From positions 20,291,797 through 20,355,796 of the forward strand of contig NC_057816.1 in the NCBI RefSeq assembly GCF_910594005.1: a DNA stretch of 64,000 nucleotides. The letters are read 5' to 3'. The notes below the pieces were generated by a model. That model made no database searches, was not told the origin of the DNA, and was given only the letters and a program-made list of their open reading frames with translations. Within the stretch, counting starts at the first letter, position 1. Every line of letters starts with the position of its first letter. A program made the position numbers and the translations under genes. Origin of the DNA: Cervus elaphus. Its lineage: Eukaryota; Chordata; Mammalia; Artiodactyla; Cervidae. Positions 44,046 to 55,130 of this stretch are shown one piece after another.

Positions 44046-44404
44046 AGGGAGGTTAAGTTAGCGTTTGTACATCACCCCACAGAGTACCTGCCGACATGGG
44101 GTGGTTCTTTCCCAATAAAATGTCCCACAGACCCTCTTCCATTCCCACGTGGGCTGGTGGTGAGGCCAAGGGGCACTGTAATCCCTCATTGCTACACTCA
44201 CTGGCAAGTTCATACCACATCCCTAAGTCTCTCTCAGCCAAATCCCTCCAGCCTGGGCTCTCATTTCCAAAGACGATAGGCGAGGAGGGCTCTCTCTGGC
44301 TTTGAGCTCCTACATATCTGGGCATTGAGTATTTTTACAGCTGGTGTGTCATTTTCATGACACCTCCGAGGAACAGGAGATGTTCAGTGGGGTGGGCGTT
44401 GAGG
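44046..44404. other. unique spacer
   Basis: No repeat or gene recognised in this 360-base stretch. Confidence 0.4.
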
Positions 44405-44690
44405 AGGTAGCACCATAGCAGAAGCCCTGAACTGGGGATTCAAGGACCTGAGACTGGCTTCGGGGTTGCCGAGGTGACTTGGGGCAGGTCAGTTCACTGC
44501 TCTGCACCCCAGTAGCAGTTAGCATGTATTCTGTGCCAACTGTGTGCTAAGGACCTGCTTATTACCGTCATTATTGTCAATATCCCCAGTAAGCCCCGAG
44601 GTAGATAGATAACACAACCTTCATTTTACAGAGAGGGAAACTGAGGTTCAGTGCAGTTGGGGCACTTCACAGAGGACCCCTGATAGCCAG
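44405..44690. mobile_element. two adjacent MIR pieces in opposite orientation
   Basis: 44405-44510 is forward ('gattcaaggacctgagactgg...ggcaggtcagttcac'). 44515-44690 is reverse ('tgctaaggacctgctt...tcattttacagagagggaaactgagg'). Confidence 0.65.
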
Positions 44691-45913
44691 TGAACAGAGG
44701 AGCAAACATTAGCACCCATGACACAGGGCATCACAGCGTGTATCTGCCCCACTCCTCGGCTCTGACTCTGTTTCCTTGTGGAGAAAATGAGGCTAGATGG
44801 AGCTCGCTGGGGTTTCCTAGGGCCCAGATAGCTGATGAACCTAATTCTGGGCTTCTCCCAGCCTCAGGGCCAGTCTGGATGCATGATGCTGGAGACATGG
44901 AAATTATGCCAACCATCAATTTCCATCTCTCACTCCCACCCCATTCTTTTGTCTCCCTCTGTAAAGACTATTTAGGAGTTCTGTTGTATTTCCTTCCCTG
45001 AGGAATAATCATTGGCATCTTTTTTTAAAGGAGGACTTTTTGGTAAACGGGCAGAGTCCAGAAAGTACTTTGGTAAAGAAGCCACTTGCAACATGATCCT
45101 ATTTCTTTTGGCCATACTCTTGTAGCATCATTATGGGCCATCAGTTAACCTCCTTTCCTCTTGCGTGATCTTCTGGTGCCCAGTCTCCAAGAGAAAACGG
45201 GCAGGAAGAGAGGACGAGCCTTCCTCACTGGGCGTGGAGGAACAGGGAAGCGCCAGTCAGCTGTGTGTGGCAAAGGTGTAGACCATCCAAGCCTACCATA
45301 AATACGAGCAAATGTTCTAGGGACCAAGCAGATAAGTCATATCAGGAGAGGGCCAGGGAGCCAAATTTATGCAGTTGAGCAAGGATCTAGCTCCAAGGGA
45401 ACACAATCACGGCCTATAAATAACTCTACAAAAACAGTATCAATGAAGTGAGAGAGTTAATCACCATCTCCAAAGCCAGGAGGACAAAGTACATTAGCCC
45501 TCAGCGTGGAGAGGGAGCTGGAAAGCACAAGAGTGAGAAGTTCAGAGCTGAGAGAGGCACCCGGACCAAGGGCCCAGCTACCCGGGGAGTGTCCTCGCTC
45601 CCCTGCTGCCTGGAGACCTGGTGGGAGGAGAAATGCTAATTGAGCCAGAGTCCAGGGAGGCCGGGGACAGCTAGACGGGGGTCAAATGGGATGATGCAAG
45701 GGGTTCCCCCACCTATGATTCAGCAAACTGAGGAGTAATTACTTGCTCTGGCAAATTGCTTGGTAAATACACTGAGTAAATCAAAGTAGCCATTTCAGTA
45801 GAGGAGTAGCTGGGGACAGGCAGATCGGAACCTGCAGATTCCAGAGAGCCTGTGCAGAGTTGGGTTTGTTTGTGAGACTTGCTCTCATAACATCGGATGG
45901 CCAATTGTCCCAG
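44691..45913. other. unique spacer
   Basis: About 1.2 kb of single-copy sequence. Short open frames on both strands lack domains. Confidence 0.45.
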
Positions 45914-45914
45914 T

Positions 45915-46041
45915 TATTTTTGTGTGTGTTCGTTTTTAGCCACGTGGCAAGCAGAATCTTAGTTCCCCAACCAGGGATCGAACCCACACCCTCTTCATTG
46001 GCATTGTGGAATTCTAACCACTGGACAACCAGGGAAGTCCC
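45915..46041 (-). mobile_element. CHR-type tRNA-Glu SINE
   Basis: It reads in reverse 'cacgtggcaagcagaatcttagttccccaaccagggatcgaacc' and ends in the head 'ggacaaccagggaagtccc'. Confidence 0.9.
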
Positions 46042-47050
46042 TGACTCGATTTAATCCATATTTATTAGCATGAAAAGCAGCTTCTCTTGTCAGGCTGCAG
46101 ATCCCCTTCCAAGGGCCTTATCCAGCCCCAGCCTCCCTGTTCCTGCCCCTTCCAGAAGAATCCTGCTCCTCTTCCGTCCCCACCACGTACCACACTCTGC
46201 CTGTCCTGCCCTGCCCTTCAACAATATTAATGACTCCAGCCTAAGTACCTGAGTGGAGCCAGACCTCTCCTCCACAAAGCCTGTTTAGAGATGGCCCGAG
46301 TGCCTGCTGGGAATAATTCTAGCCGTAGGCAAGCTCAAGAATTATTGATGAAATAACCTTTTGGGGCCTGAGTCTGGGGTTTTGCAGATGCAACAGCAAG
46401 ATTGTTGTTTAAGTGGGGACTTGATCAGGCGGTGACCTAGAAAACATTTAGTTCTTTTATTGCTTTCGCAGCTTCCCGAGGCTAATGTTGTCTACTGCCA
46501 CGGAAGCCTGAGCGGCTCACCAGGAAAGGGAATGAGGGGAAGTGGACAGTGAGGCTGTCCGCAGATCCAGAAGGCCAGAAAGTAACGAGGCAGCGCCTGC
46601 ACCCCTAGACGGGAGTACCCTAGGTCTCCCCTAGCGCTGGAACAGCGTAAAACAGTTCAACTTTGCAGCAACTTGCTGTTTTCACCTGAAATGCTCAACC
46701 TCACCAGATTCAAAGAGCAGATAAATCCATCAGGAGGGAGATGGTTATTAATGCAGGAGGCCTTTCCAGGAGCCACAGTGCTAGGCTGGTTCAGGTGGAG
46801 ACTGAGACCGAGATGAGAGGAAAGTCATCTGGGAAGGTCACGTTCCAGGCCAGAGGTGTGGGGGCTTCAGGCTGACCATGGGTCTCTTAGGGGCAAAGAC
46901 CACCACAGGTGCCCTCTGCAAATAGAAAGGAGCACAGGGACTTGTCTCTACTCCCGGCACATGGTGGTCCCCTCACCTGTTCACTGATTCTCCCAATTTG
47001 CACAGTCTGTGGAAGGGAGGACCTTCGGTCCCACAGTAGGAAGGCCAGGC
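46042..47050. other. unique spacer
   Basis: About 1 kb of single-copy sequence, CT-rich at 46090-46230. No gene or repeat recognised. Confidence 0.45.
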
Positions 47051-47140
47051 AGTTTCCCTGCGGGCCAGTGGCCAGGACTCCACGCTTTCACTGCTGAGGG
47101 CACAGGTTCCATTTCTGGTTGGGGAACTAAGATCAAAAAA
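47051..47140 (+). mobile_element. CHR-type SINE, eroded
   Basis: It keeps 'gccaggactccacgctttcactgctgagggcacaggttcc' and 'ggttggggaactaagatc'; the head is diverged ('agtttccctgcgggccagtgg'). Confidence 0.75.
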
Positions 47141-47421
47141 TTTGTTTGAAGTTCAAAGCTTCTGATGGTAGGACATGAGCATGTCTGTTTCAGAATACAT
47201 TCTAGAGGCAGCGAGGGCTAATTAGAGTCAGGCAGAGACTGAAGGCAGAGAAATCCCACTTATACAGTGTGGGCCACAGACCACTCACTAGGGAACCATA
47301 GGGCCCTTCCCCCAAACCTGTCTAACCAGACGTTCTAGGCAAGGGGCTGGAGAACGTATGCTTGTAATAAGCTCCCTGCGTGATTCATGAGTACCATGGA
47401 GTTTGAGACCAATGAGTTAGG

Positions 47422-47659
47422 GACATGTGTGTGTGTGTGTATGTGTGTGTGTGTGTGCTCAAGTTGTGTCCGACTCTTTGCTACCCCATGGACTGTAGCC
47501 CATCAAGCTCCTCTGTCCAGGAAATTTTCGAGGTGGGAATACTAGAGTGGGTTGCTGTTTCCTCCTCCAGGGGATCTTCCCAACCCAGGAATTGAACCCG
47601 TGTCTCTTGCATCTCCTGCATTGGCCGGCAGGTTCTTTACCACTGTGCCACCTGGGAAG
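47422..47659 (-). mobile_element. Bov-tA SINE with a (TG)n tail
   Basis: (TG)n at 47426-47457 leads into 'caagttgtgtccgactctttg', and the element ends at 'ccacctgggaag'. A near-perfect TSD, caatgagtt(a/g)gg, lies at 47410-47421 and 47660-47671, enclosing the microsatellite. Confidence 0.93.
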
Positions 47660-47679
47660 CAATGAGTTGGGAAGTGATT

Positions 47680-48040
47680 GCCATATTTGCATTACTCCAG
47701 GTGAGAGAGAGCAAGAGCCTGGATTCGGGCAGTGATCATGACAATGTAGAAGAAGGTAGGCCTTCTTCTGTAGAGAACTTTTGTAGCCATGTTGTTATCG
47801 GGATGTGATTGGATGAGGCAGAAAGAGAGATGTCCAAGATCGTGCTGAGTTTCCCAACTTGGGTACCTGGGCGGCTGGTAATGGTGATGCATGGAAGTTG
47901 GAGTTTTAGTTTTGAAAATCTTGAGTTTCTGATGTATGTGTGGGGTATCCCAGTGGAGATATCTGTCATCTGAAATGCTGTGTGGAGCTCAGGAAACAGG
48001 ATGCAGATCATGGGGAGAGATAGGAATTTGGGACCCTTGA
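47680..48040. mobile_element. ancient interspersed repeat, family uncertain
   Basis: The order 'gcattactccaggtgagagag', 'ggatgaggcagaaagagagatg', 'gttttgaaaatcttgagtttctgatg' and 'tcccagtggagatatctg' follows a common old mammalian repeat. I do not assign a name. Confidence 0.5.
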
Positions 48041-48099
48041 TTGATCCTGCATAAAGTTGATCCTAGTTCTAGAGGCAGAGCTGACCACTTTCTCCACCA

Positions 48100-48290
48100 C
48101 ACATCCATAACACCTGCACAGCACGCATCCCACCGTGTGGAGTCTATTTGCTTTATGTACCTGCTCTTCTACTAAATCACAGGTTGATTAAGAACAAGGA
48201 CTCATCATTCATATCCATATGCCCAAACGCCCAGCAGAGTCTGACACACATGAAGTTCTTTACAATATCACTGAATACGTGCAAGAAAAT
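48100..48290 (+). mobile_element. L2 fragment
   Basis: It shows 'ttgattaagaacaaggactca', 'catatccatatgcccaaacgcccagcagagt' and 'cactgaatacgtgc', following the L2 3' end. Confidence 0.6.
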
Positions 48291-48465
48291 AGAGAAGTAG
48301 ATGAAATCTAGAAAGGTTCTGCGAACCTGACCTCAGGAACCATCAACATTTACAGGGTGGGTGGAAGAGGACAGGCCTGCAAGGAAACCTGCCAAAGGGT
48401 GGTCAGAGTGGGACGAGGAAAAGCAGAAGAAAACAATGACAAGGAGGAAAGAGAGAGGAAGACCC

Positions 48466-48668
48466 TTGGCTTCCTGGGGGGCTCAGATGGTAAAGAACCT
48501 GCCTGCAATGAAGGAGACCTGGGTTCAATCCCTAGGTTGGGAAGATCCCTGGAGAAGAGAACGGCAACCCACTCCAGTATTCTTGCCTGGAGAATCCCAT
48601 GGCCAGAGGAGCCTGGTGGGTACAGTCCAGGGAGATGCAAAGAGTCAGACACAACTGAGAGACTGAAC
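48466..48668 (+). mobile_element. Bov-tA SINE
   Basis: The head is 'ttggcttcctggggggctcag', followed by 'gagacctgggttcaatcc', 'gggaagatccctggagaag' and the end 'gactgagagactgaactgaa'. The word aagaccctt occurs near both sides (48459 and 48723), possibly a TSD. Confidence 0.92.
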
Positions 48669-48721
48669 TGAATTGATGAACTGAGACATGACTGGGTGAC
48701 TAATACTTTACAAAGAGAAAG

Positions 48722-48761
48722 AAAGACCCTTCAGTTACTGCAAAGACCCTTCAGTTACTGC
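48722..48761 (+). repeat. 20-bp unit in exact tandem pair
   Basis: The unit aaagacccttcagttactgc occurs twice in immediate succession. Confidence 0.97.
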
Positions 48762-49829
48762 AAAGGGGCCGAACAGGGATCTGGCTGGTGGTGCTGACCA
48801 CTAGTGGTGTCACTTTCAGGAGTAAGGCTAATTTGTGGTACAAAGATAAGCTCCAGACACCAAGTCTGGCCTCTGGAACTTTCATCTGGTTCTTTCTTTG
48901 CAAGTCCAAGTAGCTCTGGCATCATGAGGGTGAGTTATGAAGCCAAGAAAACCCAGATTGTGTTAAGCAATGAGATGGCCAGAAGAATCCAGATGGTCAC
49001 TACAGCTTGAGTTCTCACAAGGTCCTCCGAAGGGAGTGGACCCAGTGGTTAGACCACCTGGATACTTTTTTTCCCTTCTCTCCTTGATCTTTGGCCTTAT
49101 AGGTGTCTTTTCATGCAAATATTTGGGAATTTAGTGGGAAAACGAAGAACCACCAGAAATGGCCATACCGAGAATACCCAGTATTTACTGTTACACAACC
49201 AGTTATCTGGGGGCTTTGTTTGGTTTGGTTTTCTTTCCTTTCTTTTTCTTTTCTCTTTTGCCTATCTTGGTCTTATTTCACTGGCCTCAGCTCACATGAC
49301 CACATTGTAAATTTCCATTTTGCCTGTTTGGTTTTTTTTTTTTCCCCCAGACATTGAAATGTGAGCCAAATGCTGTTTTTAATGAGTTAGGAAACTGTTC
49401 TGGCTTCTCTCTTTCTCTTTTTTTCCTTTTGAATTGCTGTAGGGTGTACCTCAAAGCTTCAGTTGGAAGCCTGCAATTTCAGAGTCGTTTTCTTTAGGCA
49501 AGAGAAGTTGTGCTGTATCTCAGAGATATCACCACAGCTCAAGTTCAAAGAGCCTCTGGTGGAGGAACCAGGATATGGGACTTGGAAGGTGGGAGGGTGG
49601 GAGGTGCTGGAGAGGTTCCTTTGGATCCTCTGGAGTAGCTGGCCGGAGGCAGGGTGACTGCCTGGATGGCGGGGGTGCCCATGAGTTGCCAGAGTCTCAC
49701 TCTTTAAACTAGACCTCCAGCCCGTAATATTCAGCTACCCATTGCACATTTCCACCAGGATGGCTCCCCTCACCTCACACCTAAGATGTCTTGAGCAGAG
49801 TAAGTTGCTTTTCTTATCAGTTCTATTAC
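48762..49829. other. unique spacer
   Basis: Single-copy sequence with pyrimidine-rich runs at 49217-49262 and 49330-49350. A POU octamer word (atgcaaat) is at 49113-49120. No gene recognised. Confidence 0.45.
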
Positions 49830-49970
49830 TGTTTCAGTCTTTATTTAGTGTCTGCTATGTGGCAGATGGAATTTTATGTGTTGGAGTCATGGTGATGGGC
49901 AACAAAGACACAGTTCCTGGCTCAGGAAGCCTATGTTCTAGCAAGGGAAGCAGACTTGAAATATGGTTGA
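49830..49970 (-). mobile_element. L2-like fragment
   Basis: It shows 'tatttagtgtctgctatgtggcagatgg' and 'ttcctggctcaggaagcctatgttctagcaaggg', the reverse L2 tail. Confidence 0.6.
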
Positions 49971-50454
49971 TATTGTCCTGAGTGCCATAAATAACAGTAA
50001 TGTTCATTGAGTCTTTACTGTCTACCAGACACCATGGATGCCACCATCAGACAGGGAGATGGGACTTAGTCTGGAGAGTCAGGACAGGCTGCAGTGTCCC
50101 TGCTGGTCCCCATTGGCTTCCAGACCCACACTTTGGAAACTGAGGTCTCTGCCTCCTCTTCCCACACCTTCCTCTCTAACATCACCAAGCACGGTGCCAC
50201 CTCCATCACCTGCCCCCCTCTCCATCCTTCCCCGCCCTCTCTGGTCCAGTAGCCTGCCTCCCACAACTGGACATCACAAGAGCCTTGGCTTCTCTGGTCC
50301 AGAAAGGTTGCTTTCTGCTCAAAGTCTCAGTCGCTAATTCAAAAAATTATCAAAGGGCCTTTCCTTACCCCTCACAATTAGGTTGTATGTTTCAATAGAG
50401 AAATTGATGCTGACTGTGGTCCCTTGACTAAAGATAGTCCAACCTCCTTCCTCT
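49971..50454. other. unique CT-rich spacer
   Basis: 50120-50270 is C/T-rich. The small overlapping minus-strand frames there are compositional. Confidence 0.45.
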
Positions 50455-50700
50455 GGCATGCTTGCCTTCCCCCCACAAGCCAGCTTTCCAGGTTCATCCT
50501 CACAAATGGCCTGTTCACATGTGCCCTGGCAGGACTTCTGTCTTCTTGGGTCCCCTGACCCTCTCCACTTCTACTTATTATTCAGTAATAAGGCCCTAAT
50601 CAGATGTTACCTCTCTGTGAGGACTTCCCTAGTGAAGCCAAGAAGTGAAGAAGTACTTTCTCCCGTCACTGCATTTATTCTGAGATGCATTCATACTGCA
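50455..50700 (+). mobile_element. L2 fragment (eroded)
   Basis: The phrases 'tccaggttcatcctcacaaatgg' and 'atgttacctctctgtgaggacttccctagtgaagcc' follow the L2 3' part. Confidence 0.5.
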
Positions 50701-50809
50701 CGTACAAGCCTGTGCGTGTCTCACACACTCGTATACATGGCACACACGTGGCTGATAACCCCTAGGAATCCTTGTGTGCACCTACCGTGGGTAAGCCTTG
50801 GCTCTGCTC

Positions 50810-51025
50810 CAGGGCCTGTGCTAAGCGACCAGCCAGATTCTCTCTTGTTCTCATCACAGCCCTCTAACAAAGTAGCTCTAGCAAAGTATCAAATATGGGG
50901 ATATGATAACAAATCACATCCCCGTATCACAGATGAGATCAAAAAGGTTAGGTGAGTTGCGTAAATAAGGTCACACAACCAGTAAGTGCCAGAGCAAAGG
51001 TCCAAAGCCAATTTTGACCTAATCC
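50810..51025 (-). mobile_element. MIR SINE fragment
   Basis: It shows 'gggcctgtgctaagcgacc', 'ccccgtatcacagatgagatc', 'aataaggtcacacaaccagtaagtgccagagc', a near full-length reverse MIR. Confidence 0.8.
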
Positions 51026-51199
51026 CATGTATGTAACACTGCATTGCCATTCACCAGGCAAGAATTCCTCTTCAAACAGTCATGTACCTCAGCTTCCTTA
51101 TACAGTGCTTTGCATGCAGTATGCATTCAGAGTTATATCCCAGAACCTAACACAGAGTCCAGAACATCTCCTGCATGCACAATAGATGCCTGTGACTGA

Positions 51200-51436
51200 A
51201 TGAATGGAGCTATTGCCGGGCACTCCAACAAACCTTCTAAAGGAAAACAGCCAACACCGGGGCCTGAGAGTGTATTCACAAAAGTTCCAGTGATTCCTAT
51301 GCAGCCAACCAGCACCTGTCCGCAGACTGCTGTCCAGCAACAGGGACAACGAGGCAGACAGCTGTTAATTGACTATCCCAAGGTTAGCAGCCTACCTCCC
51401 ACCCCTGAACCAACTTTTGTAGTCAGCTCCTCTTAG
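51200..51436 (+). other. 78-codon open frame, possible exon or chance ORF
   Basis: The frame begins in an L2/MIR-like tail and ends with 'LIDYPKVSSLPPTPEPTFVV' plus four residues before the stop. Its Pro/Ser/Gln-rich composition is protein-like, but I recognise no family. The codon just before the ATG is a stop, so a spliced origin would need an acceptor after 51199, and none is convincing. An aataaa hexamer lies 345 bases downstream. I regard coding status as open and more probably negative. Confidence 0.2.
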
Positions 51437-51894
51437 TGTCCGCCTGGCTGTAAGATAAGAAACTAACACTGGGCAGAAAGCAAGCCCCTGTCTCCATCTG
51501 TCCTGTCTAAGGAGATCTTAAATTGGTTTTCCTGACTCTTTCCTCTGAGGAGGTCCTTACCAGGACCTCATCTCAGATAAGCTGAACAGGGGACAGCCTC
51601 CAAGCAGCTGACCTAGAAACTCCAAACCACAGCAAACCAAGTCTTTGACCTGGAAGGGCCCTGTTATTGGGTTTTGCTTAATGCAGATCCATCATCTTCA
51701 GAACCTTCTTCTTGCCTTTTCGGAGAGGAGCCATGTTGCCTGGCAACCAGCATGTCAGTGATGTGACAAAGCTGTTGATCAATAAAGATTGGGTCTCATG
51801 ACCTCTCTTTGAAGCTATGTTTGGCCTCTCTGGTTCTCAAAGCCACTGTCTGCTGATGTCTTAGCAGCTGGGGTGATGCATTCAAAAGAAAATA
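51437..51894. other. unique spacer carrying the X-box and an AATAAA
   Basis: No repeat is recognised. It contains the X-box at 51735-51747 and aataaa at 51781-51786, followed by a weakly GT-rich stretch. Confidence 0.45.
51735..51747. promoter_or_regulatory. perfect RFX X-box palindrome
   Basis: The word gttgcctggcaac is a perfect inverted repeat GTTGCC-N-GGCAAC, the high-affinity RFX (X-box) form. RFX factors drive ciliary and MHC-II genes. It lies in single-copy sequence. Whether a promoter is nearby cannot be seen. Confidence 0.6.
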
Positions 51895-51904
51895 AGATTC
51901 AGAG

Positions 51905-52065
51905 TTAGACATACCTAAATCAATGTCCCAATTCAGCCACATACTGGCTATGTGACCTTGACAAATCACTTGCCCTCTCTGATTCTCAGTTTCCTCAAAC
52001 CACTGGTGAGGAGACTTTAGTGGGAAATCTCAGGTTCCTTCCAGTTCTGACACCTATGATCTGTG
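51905..52065 (+). mobile_element. MIR SINE fragment
   Basis: It shows 'cccaattcagccacatactggctatgtgaccttgacaaatcac' and 'ctctgattctcagtttcctc', a clear forward MIR. Confidence 0.85.
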
Positions 52066-52635
52066 TTTCATGACCTGGAACATGAGCTCTTCCCATGATC
52101 CAAGACTAGTGTGATGAAGGGACTCAGCTCTGCTTCATTTTGGTCATCCTGTGTTATCATTCTGGACAACTGAGGCATGAAAATAAATCAGAAGCAATGA
52201 GAGGTTAGGATTCATTGTCCTTCCATGAACACCTCCCTCTTCCCAACCCCCAGTCTTGCCTTGATAATAAAACCCCCTTTCCTACAGACAGACAGCACGA
52301 CTCTCTGGGAAATCCTCAAGAAATGTCGTCCATATGTTTTTGAGTCATTTACACTGAACCCATCATAATATTGTTCTTTGAAGATCCATTTACATTTGTT
52401 CTAAAGGCTTATTTTAAAGCTTATGCAAATGAAATAGATTAAGGTTGCATTCTGGAAGCTGAAGCTGGAAAATGGGAAGTTCATTTTAAATCTCGGTGTA
52501 AATAGAGTTTCACATGTGTTCTAAATAGTTCTTCCTTCTTAGCCCAAGTGGCCTCCGTTCAACCCTCTGGTAACCTCAGACCGAGAGAGAAGTTCTCTGG
52601 GTGGGAAATGCTAATTGGTGGCAGTTAGAAGTAAT
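52066..52635. other. unique spacer, AT-rich and enhancer-like in the middle
   Basis: 52320-52550 is repeat-free and AT-rich, with a POU octamer at 52424-52431 ('ttatgcaaatgaaatag') and 'cataatattgttctttgaag'. It may be conserved non-coding DNA. Confidence 0.4.
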
Positions 52636-52639
52636 GGAA

Positions 52640-52745
52640 AGAACCAGGGAATGGGAGCCCAATTCTCCCCCTCTTAACTAGCCTTATGGCATTGGATGAG
52701 TTCCCCAATCTTCCTAGGTTTCGGTTTCTTCATTTGGGTCCCACA
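52640..52745 (+). mobile_element. MIR SINE fragment
   Basis: It shows 'ggcattggatgagttcccc' and 'ttcggtttcttcatttggg', a degraded forward MIR. Confidence 0.55.
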
Positions 52746-52829
52746 CAAGATCTCTGTGGCTCCCTCATGTCAGCAGCATAAGAACAGATTTCGAGGAGCA
52801 GCTTTTGGACTCGTCACCCTGATCTACTG

Positions 52830-52930
52830 ATTTATATTCTCCAAGAGTGAAGCCCAAGAATCTGGAATTTTTCCCCGTGCTCCCCAAGTAATTCTGATGT
52901 GTGCCCAGGCATGAGAACCACTGGTCTAGT
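52830..52930. mobile_element. MER5A-like fragment
   Basis: The end 'ccaagtaattctgatgtgtgcccaggcatgagaaccactg' is the terminal half of the hAT-type MER5A element. Confidence 0.65.
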
Positions 52931-53805
52931 TAATCCCTAAAGATCTTCCATCTCCACCTACAAGAGTCTATGATTTGCTTCTGGAGTCTCTCTTTTCCAC
53001 TTGTATGTCCCTACCTGCCTTCTATACTCTTGTATGTGCTAAAAATATTTGTTCTCATATGGCCCACATTGTGGACACTAGGGAATTTTCTTGGAAGAAC
53101 CTTGATGCTCTTGTTGAACTCTGGTTGGATGTAAGAAACTATCATTTGTCATCCCAGCACACTCTGATGGAGAGGCTGAAGTGTGCAGCTCAATATCTTG
53201 TGGCATTACAGAGCCCCTAAGAATCATGGTGTCTGCCCTACAGAATCAAGTAGACCCACTGGTGAACAAATACATCAGTCAAATGATACCCATTTGACTG
53301 CACATTGATACCCATCTACCTATGTAGGTGGTGAGTGAGTAGCATCATGGGAATCTGCCTTAGGATGTAGACCTGTGCTCCAACGCACTGGTGAAAGCAG
53401 AGATGGGGGAGAAGAGTCCTGGACTTGGCGAAGGACACCTTTTCTCTGACCTGAGTTGCCTCTTCCGGCCGTTGAGAACAGAGAGTTGACTTGTGTTACA
53501 GAACACCTGGGATGGCTTTCCGCTCAGTGCCTGCAGAAAAGAGCTCCTCATGATGAAACCTTCTCCCTGGCCTGCCACTGTCCCTTTCTCATGCAGCCCC
53601 AACGTCAGCGCTGTCTGATGTTATTTCTGAGAGCCTTGTCCCTTGTTGTACCATGGAGGACTCTCAGGGAACGAGGTGTACCTTCTGCTCAATGAGTCTG
53701 GCTTTCTCCAAGCAGCGTTTGATGTCAGTCTGGCAAGGGTTACCTTCTCTGCTCCCAACGAGGAAAGGATATACCTGAGCTCAGAGAGGCAGAATTAAGG
53801 ATCTG
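52931..53805. other. unique spacer
   Basis: Single-copy sequence. A repeated phrase, 'gatacccat' with 'ttgactg', near 53285-53315 is a minor local duplication. Open frames up to 81 codons have no domain. Confidence 0.45.
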
Positions 53806-53816
53806 TCTAACTTTGT

Positions 53817-54206
53817 GGCTTCCCTGGTGGTCCAGTGATTCCGAATCCACCTGCCAATGCAGGAGACACGGGTTCGATCTCTGGTCGGGGAAGATCCTAC
53901 ATGCCGCAGATCAACTAAACCCGCGTGTACCACAGCTACAGAGACTGTGCTCTAGAGCCCGTGGGCCACAACTTACTGAGACCACGTGCTGCAACTACTG
54001 AAGCCCGCTCACCTAGAGCCTGTGCTTCACAACGAGAAAAGCCACAGCAGTGAGAAGTCTGAGCACTGAAAGTGGAGAGTAGCCCCCCTCACCAAAACTA
54101 GAGAAAAGGCTGCAACTGCAACAAGGACCCAGCACAGCCAAAAAGTAAATAAGTAAAATGAAAGAGAACTGGTCCCCATGGCCATCTCAAAAAACAAAAA
54201 AAATTA
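53817..54206 (+). mobile_element. CHR-type SINE, long form (390 bp)
   Basis: It has the head 'ggcttccctggtggtccagtg', B box ggttcgatct, 'ggggaagatcctacatgccgc', then the repeated 'gagcc.gtg...cacaac' body and an A-rich end. A perfect 11-bp TSD, tctaactttgt, lies at 53806-53816 and 54207-54217. Confidence 0.95.
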
Positions 54207-54217
54207 TCTAACTTTGT

Positions 54218-55130
54218 CTTTCAGTCCATTTTTCTGCACCCACCCCTCCCCACCTCTCCATCAAAGCACCCAGTACCCCCCTAGCTTGCTGCTACCATCT
54301 TAAAGTCTTGAGCTACAGGATTATTGTTTTATTAGTCTTCTCTCCCAAGACAGAAGATGATGCTGAGAGAGAGCTGTGCTTTACCCATAGGGATAAACTG
54401 CAAATATAAGCAACGTGATTCCAGGCAGGAGAGATCTGTGAGTGAGGGGCTTTCATGTGACCACCCCCCAGGTCAGAGCATGTTTGTGACTGCCGAAGGC
54501 CTGGAATATCCAGACAGGCTTTTCTCTCCAGACAACTTCCAGACGACGGCGGCACCTACCATCTCCATTGAATTTAGCAATAGAACAGTTTAGTTTCTTT
54601 CAATCCTATTTATAAAACCATTTTTTACACCGCTTGCTTCAATTCAGCCCCATCTGCAGTTCCTTCCATTAATCACAGTAGAACTCCCCACTGTAGCTTT
54701 CATTACCTGCTCGAAATGAATGTGGAGAGAAAACATAATTAGATGCCACTTTTAAAAAATAATATCTCGAAAATAGAGCAATGACTTAAATAAAAAAGAA
54801 AGAAGGGAGGAAAAAAAACACCATTTGAACTAATGGGCCAAATTACCGCAGGTTAAGCTGGATTTTAAATCAGGTTTTTCTTTCTCTCTTTCTCTTTCTG
54901 CGTGCCACCGCCCCCCGCCCCCAGCCCCTCCAGTGAATCATGACAGATCTAGAGTTCAGCTGAATGGGTGATTAGATTTGCTCATCTCAGCTGAAACAAT
55001 GAAAGATTTCTATAATATTAAACACGTCAAACTGATCAAAGTGCAGTGTCAAAATTCTAAGTGCTCCTTCTTGTCCAATCCCCTCCGCTCTGGCAAAATG
55101 CAGCACATTTTATTTGCTGGCCCTAAATTC
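54218..55130. other. repeat-free block, candidate conserved enhancer
   Basis: 54600-55130 carries dense homeodomain-like words ('ccattaatcacag', 'cataattagatgcc', 'gtgattagatttgc'), a TCF/LEF-like word ('ctgatcaaagtgc') and no recognised repeat. A C-rich run at 54904-54927 could form a G-quadruplex on the minus strand. Confidence 0.45.
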
